A DNA stretch of 63,688 nucleotides from Planctomycetota bacterium (GTDB lineage: Bacteria; Planctomycetota; Planctomycetia; Pirellulales; PALSA-1355). The notes below the pieces were generated by a model. That model made no database searches. It was given only the letters and a program-made list of their open reading frames with translations, and was not told the DNA's origin. Location of the stretch: contig QQVE01000067.1 in NCBI GenBank assembly GCA_003389325.1, positions 1 to 63,688 on the forward strand. Reading direction: 5' to 3'. Shown here in pieces: positions 58,564-63,688 of this stretch (positions within the stretch are counted from its first letter, which is position 1; every line of letters begins with the position of its first letter). Made by a program: the position numbers and the translations under genes.

Positions 58564-59847
58564 ATGTCGTATTCGCCCAAGAGCTACGAGATTGATTCGG
58601 ACTACTTGCTCTCCAAGCTGCTCGAGCTGCTGAGTATTCATAGTCCGTCCGGCTATACCGACCCCATTGTGCGCAACGTGTGCGCGACGCTGGACGAACT
58701 CGGCATCGAGTACGAACTCACTCGGCGCGGCGCCATTCGGGCGACATTGCCAGGCACCAGCGGCAGCCCCGACCGGGCCGTCGTGGCGCATCTCGACACG
58801 CTGGGTGCGATGGTCAAGGAGCTCAAGAGCAACGGCCGGCTGGCACTCGTGCCGGTCGGCACGTGGTCGGCACGTTTCGCCGAAGGGGCGCGGGTGTCGA
58901 TCTTCACCGACGACGGCATCTATCGCGGGCAGGTGCTGCCTTTGAAGGCCTCGGGCCACACCTACAACGAGGAGCTCGACACGCAGCCGATCCATTGGGA
59001 CAACCTCGAGATCCGCGTCGACGAACGGGTCTATTCGCAACAGGACCTGATCCACAAGTGCGGCTTCAACGTCGGCGATTTCGTCGGATTCGACGCCGAC
59101 GCCGAGACCTTTCCCAACGGCTTCATCAACGCGCGCCACCTGGACGACAAGGCCGGCGTGGCGTCGATCCTGGCCGCCGCCAAGTATCTGGTCGACAACA
59201 AGATTGAGTTGCCGGTCGACTTACACCTGCTGTTTACGATTTCTGAAGAGGTCGGGTCCGGGGCGTCGGCCATTTTGCACGGCGACGTGGCCGAAATGAT
59301 CTCGGTCGACAACGGCACGGCCGCCCCTGGCCAGGCCAGCAGCGAATTCGGGGTGACGATCGCGATAGCCGATTCCACCGGCCCATTCGACTATCACCTG
59401 ACGCATCACCTGATCTACCTCTGCCAGATCAACGAGCTTCCTTACTCGCGCGACATCTTCAAGTACTACCGCTGCGACAGCGCCTCGGCACTCGATGCGG
59501 GCAACGACATCCGCACGGCGCTCGTTACTTTCGGCGTCGACGGTTCGCACGGCTACGAGCGCACCAATCTCCACTCGCTCATGAGCGTGGCTCAGTTGCT
59601 CGTAGCCTACGCTACGCAGCGTCCGTTGTACGCGGCCCAGGTTCACTCGCTCAACTCGATCGACACGTTTCCCGAAACGCGCAAGACCGACGTCGACGGC
59701 GCCCGGCTGGTCGAACCCGACGGCATTCAGCAGGTGCCGCCGGAGCCCACCGGCCGCATCGAAGACCCGGGCCCTCCGGTCGAGCGCAAGCGGTCCGCGA
59801 GCAAGCCAAAGGCCGCCGACTCGAAGCGCGGGAACGGTAAGCAATGA
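58564..59847 (+). CDS. M42-family peptidase of the NAGGN system
   Basis: This 427-residue protein is the third member of the trio. The metal-binding and catalytic residues are visible: VAHLDTLGAMVKEL (histidine and aspartate), INARHLDDKAGVA, LFTISEEVGSGAS and FGVDGSHGYERTNLHS (last histidine). It is in the same family as M42 aminopeptidases, and in NAGGN clusters it may process or degrade the dipeptide. The C-terminal 60 residues are polar and lysine-rich. It starts 13 nt after ngs, and its stop overlaps the sulfatase start as ATGA. Confidence 0.88.
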   Translation: MSYSPKSYEIDSDYLLSKLLELLSIHSPSGYTDPIVRNVCATLDELGIEYELTRRGAIRATLPGTSGSPDRAVVAHLDTLGAMVKELKSNGRLALVPVGTWSARFAEGARVSIFTDDGIYRGQVLPLKASGHTYNEELDTQPIHWDNLEIRVDERVYSQQDLIHKCGFNVGDFVGFDADAETFPNGFINARHLDDKAGVASILAAAKYLVDNKIELPVDLHLLFTISEEVGSGASAILHGDVAEMISVDNGTAAPGQASSEFGVTIAIADSTGPFDYHLTHHLIYLCQINELPYSRDIFKYYRCDSASALDAGNDIRTALVTFGVDGSHGYERTNLHSLMSVAQLLVAYATQRPLYAAQVHSLNSIDTFPETRKTDVDGARLVEPDGIQQVPPEPTGRIEDPGPPVERKRSASKPKAADSKRGNGKQ

Positions 59848-61274
59848 GGCGCACCGGCTGGCTGGCCGCGGCCTCGTGCGCCGCGCTGCTTGCGCTTTCT
59901 GCGACGCAATCACGGGCGGCGGATCGACCGCCCAACGTCGTGCTGTTCTTCGTCGACAACCTGGGCAACGGCGATCTGGCATGTTTCGGTTCGACGCTAC
60001 ACCGCACGCCCCACATCGACCGGCTGGCGGCCGAGGGCACGAAGTTCACGAGTTTCTACGTGGCCAGCGGCGTCTGCACGCCCAGCCGCGCGGCGCTGTT
60101 GACCGGCTGCTATCCGCGCCGCGTCAACCTGCACGAAAGCGACACCGGAGGCCTGGTGCTGCGGCCCGTCTCGCCCAAGGGACTTCACCCCGACGAAACG
60201 ACGCTGGCCGAAGTGCTCAAGAGCGCCGGCTATGCGACGGCCTGCATCGGCAAGTGGCACCTCGGCGATCAGCCGGGGCTGCTCCCCACGCGGCAGGGAT
60301 TCGATACCTTTTTCGGCATCCCCTACAGCGATGACATGACCCGCGACAAGCGGCCCCACTCGTGGCCTCCCCTGCCGCTGTTGCGCGACGAGACGGTGAT
60401 CGAAGCGCCGGTGGACCGCAACTACCTGGTCAAGCGCTGCACGGAGGAAGCCGTCGCGTTTATCGAGCAGCACCGCGAACAGCCGTTTTTCGTGTATCTG
60501 CCGCACACCATGCCCGGCTCGACGTCGCACCCGTTCTCCTCGCCGGCGTTTCGTGGAAAAAGCGCCAACGGAGCCTACGGCGACGCGGTGGAGGAGCTCG
60601 ACTGGAGCACCGGGCGAGTCACCGACACGCTCGCGCGGCTTGGCTTGGCGGGCGACACGCTCGTGATCTGGACTTCCGACAACGGGGCGCCCAAGCGGAA
60701 CCCGCCGCAAGGCAGTTGCGCCCCGTATCGCGGCAACGGATACGACACGTCGGAGGGCGCGATGCGGATGCCTTGCGTGATGCGGCTGCCGGGGAAGATA
60801 CCCGCCGGGCGTGTCACCGACGTCGTGTGCACGACCATGGATTTGCTGCCCACGCTCGCGGCGCTAGCCGACGCCGAGTTGCCGAGCCGGCCCATCGACG
60901 GTCACGACATTCGCCCGTTGTTGTTCGGCAAGCCGGATGCCCGCTCTCCTTGGGACGAGCAAGGCTTCTGCTACTACCGGATGGGCCAGCTCCAGGCCGT
61001 GCGCAGCGGACCTTGGAAGCTGTACCTGCCGTTGGCCCCTGCCACGCAGGCGGGCGGTCGATCTGCTGATGCACGAGAGCTGGCACTATTCGACGTGCGT
61101 AACGACGTGCACGAAGACCATCAGGTGTCGGCCGAGCATCCCGACGTCGTCAAGCGCCTGCTCGGTCTTGCTGAGCAAACTCGGGAGGTGATCGGCGACG
61201 TCAATCACCCCGGCAGCGGCCAGCGCCGCGCCGGCTGGGTCGACGATCCGCAGCCGCTGGTAAAGGTGGAATAG
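59844..61274 (+). CDS. Sulfatase, formylglycine type, in the NAGGN operon
   Basis: A 476-residue protein. It has a signal peptide (GWLAAASCAALLALSATQSR) and the sulfatase core: PNVVLFFVDNLGNGDLACFG, CTPSRAALLTGCYPRR with the formylglycine cysteine C78, CIGKWHLGD, and VIWTSDNGAPKRNPP. The type resembles arylsulfatase A and galactosamine-6-sulfatase. The ATG (59844-59846) overlaps the stop of the M42 gene, so it is cotranscribed and coupled. A role in the osmolyte pathway is not obvious. Confidence 0.92.
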   Translation: MRRTGWLAAASCAALLALSATQSRAADRPPNVVLFFVDNLGNGDLACFGSTLHRTPHIDRLAAEGTKFTSFYVASGVCTPSRAALLTGCYPRRVNLHESDTGGLVLRPVSPKGLHPDETTLAEVLKSAGYATACIGKWHLGDQPGLLPTRQGFDTFFGIPYSDDMTRDKRPHSWPPLPLLRDETVIEAPVDRNYLVKRCTEEAVAFIEQHREQPFFVYLPHTMPGSTSHPFSSPAFRGKSANGAYGDAVEELDWSTGRVTDTLARLGLAGDTLVIWTSDNGAPKRNPPQGSCAPYRGNGYDTSEGAMRMPCVMRLPGKIPAGRVTDVVCTTMDLLPTLAALADAELPSRPIDGHDIRPLLFGKPDARSPWDEQGFCYYRMGQLQAVRSGPWKLYLPLAPATQAGGRSADARELALFDVRNDVHEDHQVSAEHPDVVKRLLGLAEQTREVIGDVNHPGSGQRRAGWVDDPQPLVKVE

Positions 61275-61334
61275 ACCGTTCGCGGCAAGCAGGAAGACGC
61301 ACTTCGGCCGCGGCCCCGCTCACGGACTCGACGC

Positions 61335-63662
61335 CTACTTGCCGGCTTCTTGCTGTTCGGCGTCCAGTGGAATACGCAGCAGATCGTCCTCGAGCGTGGG
61401 TCTTTCGACCGCGACCACGACGGTGTCCTCCTCTGGCTCGACGAAGCCGCTGCGATTCGAGTCGGCGTACACCACCACGCGGCCGACGAGTTCTTCGAAC
61501 GCCGGCTTGGAAATCGGCTCGCCGCGCGCCGTTCGCACGTAGAGGACAATCTCGCGGTTCTTGGGGGACGCGGAGCCTGCCCCGGATGGAACCACCGGTA
61601 CGGCAATGGCACGGCGTCGGCTACTGTCGCTGGTGTGCCCAGCCGTGACGGCGAGCTTGACTCCTTCTCCCGGATACCAAGCAACCTGATGGCTGCGATA
61701 CCCCACGAAGGCGATGTCGGCGATTCCGTCCCCGTTGAGATCACCTACGGCCATGTCGTCGATGTTGCGGCTCTCGCGGTTCATCGGCTCGTCCAGTAGC
61801 GTGAAGCGACCCCGACCATCGTTCTCAAGAACGTTGATCAGTCTCTTCGTCTGAGCGCCAACGATCAGGTCGATGTCCCCGTCGGCATCCACGTCGCCCG
61901 CGCAAACGCTCACGGGTGCCACGTCGGCGGGCAGCGTCAATTGCGACGGCTGGAATCGTCCCTCGCCGCGGTTGGCGAAGAGCAACACTTCGCCTACATC
62001 AGTCGCCGGCACTGCGACGTCGACCATCCCATCGCGAGTAAAATCTGCAAGCACGGGCCGGCCGATTCTGCCCGGCTTCGCAATCATCGCGTGCTCGGTG
62101 GAGAAAACGGCCGCGCCGTCGTTTTCGTACCAGACGAGTTGTTCCCTCCGGCGCGAGGCGGCAACCAGGTCGAGATCGCCGTCGTGGTCCATGTCACCTG
62201 CAGCTAGCGCCTCGCTGCTGCCTGCATTGCGCGCGACGATCCTGCCGGCTCCCTCCAGGCTACCGGCATCATTCAAGATGATTCGGATTTCGTCGGTCTC
62301 GACGTCGGCCCAGATCACGTCATGCCGGCCGTCGCCGTCGAAGTCTGCAGCGACAAGCGCGTGAGGTGTCTTCGCGTTCGCGATGAAATTCGTGACGAAG
62401 TCGCGGCCGGCTCCCGAGTTGCGATACCAGTTGATCGCTCCGCTGGAACCTCCTGGAGCGGCCACATCGAGCCAGCCGTCCAAATCGAAATCGGCAACGG
62501 CAACATCCTCGGCCCGCCCCAAGTCCGAATCGACTTCGTGACGCACAAAGCTTCCCCGGCCGTCGTTCGCGTACCAGACGACCTGCCCTCGACGGACGTG
62601 GGCTGCGACGACGTCGAGATCGCCATCGTGGTCGATATCTGCCAGCTCGATCGCGTGGGCTCCGCGGGCGTCCTGATCGTCGATCACACGGAGTTCGCCG
62701 TAGACGGCTTGTCGCCGCACGGTCGCCGCCGATCGGAAGTGCACTACCCCCAACTCGTCGACAACGTTGGCCACGCGGATCGCGGGAATCTCAGCCTGGG
62801 TCGCCGCCGGGGCGGCCTCGAAAGCGACAAGAAACTCGGCATCGCCATGATCTGACGCGCGCGAAAGTGGCGACAGCCGGTTGACGTGCGCGCGACCGAG
62901 CCCAGGCGCAACGGGCGCGGCCTGCGTCGACCATTCGAGGATCTGGCCGAATCCAGACCGGTTCCTGGTGAGAGCCACGAGTCGGCGTTCGTCCGGACTT
63001 GCGACCATGGCGGTCGTATCAACAGCGTCGAACGCAAGCTGCGTGAGGAACTGTCCGGCGCGTAGATCCCACAGACTCACGGCCTTCTCGTGGGCATCGG
63101 CCACGGCGAGCACATCGTTTCCTGAGAGGAAAGCCATGCCGCGGATCTCGGCGGACGGTGAAGCGGTCAGCTCACGAACGGGACGGCCACTTCGAACATC
63201 CCACAAAGTGACGATGTTCGATTGCGCAACGACGAGCGTCCGACCATCCGACGACCAGGCCCCCGAGAAGCCTTTACCCAGTTCCTTCGACATCTCACCG
63301 GTCTGCACGTCGAACAAATAGGCCCGATCGGTGATGACGCCCAACTGAGTTCCATCGGGTGAAAACTGCATCCAGTCGATGCCAAGCTCCATTTTCCGCT
63401 GCAATCGCGCGTCTCCGGTTCGTGCATCGATCACGGCGAATGTGTAGTCGTCGCGCGCCACGGCGATCTCGTCGCCGCGGGGCGACCAGGCTATATGGAG
63501 TGCGGTGCCGGGCTCGGCGGTCGTCAGCAGCCGGCCTTCGCCCGTGGCCAAACTCCACACCACGATCCGGCCCTCGAAGTCGGACGCGGCGAGATGCGTG
63601 TTTTCCGGCGAAACGCTGAGACATCGAATATCGGACTCGCCGTCTTGGAGAACGCGTGTCAA
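61335..63662 (-). CDS. WD40 plus FG-GAP/VCBS repeat protein (interrupted)
   Basis: The reading frame covers 775 residues. Its first 240 carry about five WD40 blades (WSPRGDEIAVARDDYTFAVI, SSDGRTLVVAQSNIVTLWDV). Residues 340-690 carry seven FG-GAP-type repeats with calcium-binding loops such as DIDHDGDLD, DFDLDGWLD, DFDGDGRHD, DMDHDGDLD, DVDADGDID and DLNGDGIAD. The fusion of a WD40 domain to such a repeat domain is unusual. The frame opens only at TTG 63660-63662, directly after an in-frame TAG. No signal peptide is seen because the true N-terminus lies beyond the window. Confidence 0.8.
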   Translation of the reverse strand: MTRVLQDGESDIRCLSVSPENTHLAASDFEGRIVVWSLATGEGRLLTTAEPGTALHIAWSPRGDEIAVARDDYTFAVIDARTGDARLQRKMELGIDWMQFSPDGTQLGVITDRAYLFDVQTGEMSKELGKGFSGAWSSDGRTLVVAQSNIVTLWDVRSGRPVRELTASPSAEIRGMAFLSGNDVLAVADAHEKAVSLWDLRAGQFLTQLAFDAVDTTAMVASPDERRLVALTRNRSGFGQILEWSTQAAPVAPGLGRAHVNRLSPLSRASDHGDAEFLVAFEAAPAATQAEIPAIRVANVVDELGVVHFRSAATVRRQAVYGELRVIDDQDARGAHAIELADIDHDGDLDVVAAHVRRGQVVWYANDGRGSFVRHEVDSDLGRAEDVAVADFDLDGWLDVAAPGGSSGAINWYRNSGAGRDFVTNFIANAKTPHALVAADFDGDGRHDVIWADVETDEIRIILNDAGSLEGAGRIVARNAGSSEALAAGDMDHDGDLDLVAASRRREQLVWYENDGAAVFSTEHAMIAKPGRIGRPVLADFTRDGMVDVAVPATDVGEVLLFANRGEGRFQPSQLTLPADVAPVSVCAGDVDADGDIDLIVGAQTKRLINVLENDGRGRFTLLDEPMNRESRNIDDMAVGDLNGDGIADIAFVGYRSHQVAWYPGEGVKLAVTAGHTSDSSRRRAIAVPVVPSGAGSASPKNREIVLYVRTARGEPISKPAFEELVGRVVVYADSNRSGFVEPEEDTVVVAVERPTLEDDLLRIPLDAEQQEAGK

Positions 63663-63688
63663 CTAGCCGCGGCGCACGTCCCAGATCT
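63663..63688 (-). pseudogene. Continuation of the WD40 gene beyond an in-frame TAG
   Basis: Upstream of the TAG (63665-63663 on the minus strand) the same frame reads IWDVRRG up to the window edge, the usual end of a WD40 blade. It joins directly to LTRVLQDGESDIRCLSVSPE after the TAG, which is the normal start of the next blade. So the TAG interrupts a larger gene whose 5' part is outside the window. Confidence 0.65.

Noticed and set aside
55099..63688. Reassignment of TAG to an amino acid, suggested by two in-frame TAG codons
   Set aside because: TAG ends many clearly complete genes here, for example those ending at 17426, 18544, 25365, 43900, 47038, 52815, 58550 and 61274, so it is a normal stop in this genome.

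Overview
The window looks like a piece of a high-GC planctomycete chromosome of the Pirellulales type. This rests on gene content: two VPEP (PEP-CTERM) cell-surface proteins, two formylglycine-type sulfatases, a Tat-exported Gfo/Idh/MocA dehydrogenase, a PQQ-like propeller protein, a WD40 plus FG-GAP repeat protein, many polytopic GT-C-like membrane proteins, and an intergenic inverted repeat that reads as SPKRERG when translated. I saw no phage, insertion sequence, CRISPR array, rRNA or tRNA.

Layout. 1-2508: the tail of an unknown gene, then two tandem paralogous PEP-CTERM genes. Each has its own promoter (TTGCAA-N16-TARAAT), its own leader RNA and its own hairpin terminator. 2564-6629 (minus): a probable envelope or polysaccharide operon (cytidylyltransferase-like protein, HAD-like protein with degenerate motifs, tiny membrane protein, GT-C-like protein, lipoprotein). 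6963-10944: a sugar epimerase/reductase, a canonical HAD phosphatase, a Nudix hydrolase and another large membrane protein. 11079-13132: prpB-prpC. 13189-17426: an ornithine cyclodeaminase-like enzyme and xylulokinase, divergent from a solute-binding lipoprotein. 17498-25365: orphan GspF, MFS transporter, class IV aminotransferase, radical SAM protein, FHA protein, RsgA and HflX. 25420-28546: SDR, Gfo/Idh/MocA and RluA-type enzymes. 28627-32062 (minus): a flippase-like protein, a GT2 and a GT-C protein that fit polyprenyl-phosphate sugar transfer. 32373-37536: a proline-rich anchored protein, an ABC exporter pair, an accessory protein and a zinc-ribbon protein. 37576-41396 (minus): a binding/HEAT-like protein, a PQQ-like protein and aroA. 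41636-49777: a YdeP-like molybdopterin oxidoreductase, cold-shock protein, DUF4242 protein, sialidase-like protein, a FliG fragment and mutS. 49801-49924: the SPKRERG repeat. 49940-54773: a flavin-dependent halogenase-like protein, a sulfatase and an OPT transporter. 55099-61274: the NAGGN osmolyte trio (asnO, ngs, M42 peptidase) with an overlapping sulfatase. 61335-63688: a WD40/FG-GAP protein that runs off the right edge.

The points most worth a second look are these. (1) The two PEP-CTERM leaders share a folded core in which stems are kept while their sequences change completely; this may be an undescribed cis-regulatory RNA. (2) The NAGGN amidotransferase is cut by an in-frame TAG at 56383-56385 while its partners are intact. 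(3) The WD40/FG-GAP gene has a second in-frame TAG at 63663-63665. (4) A predicted flavin halogenase keeps both the WxWxIP motif and a candidate catalytic lysine. (5) There is a stand-alone FliG lacking the torque-generating domain. (6) Two promoters sit exactly where a leaderless mRNA would be expected.
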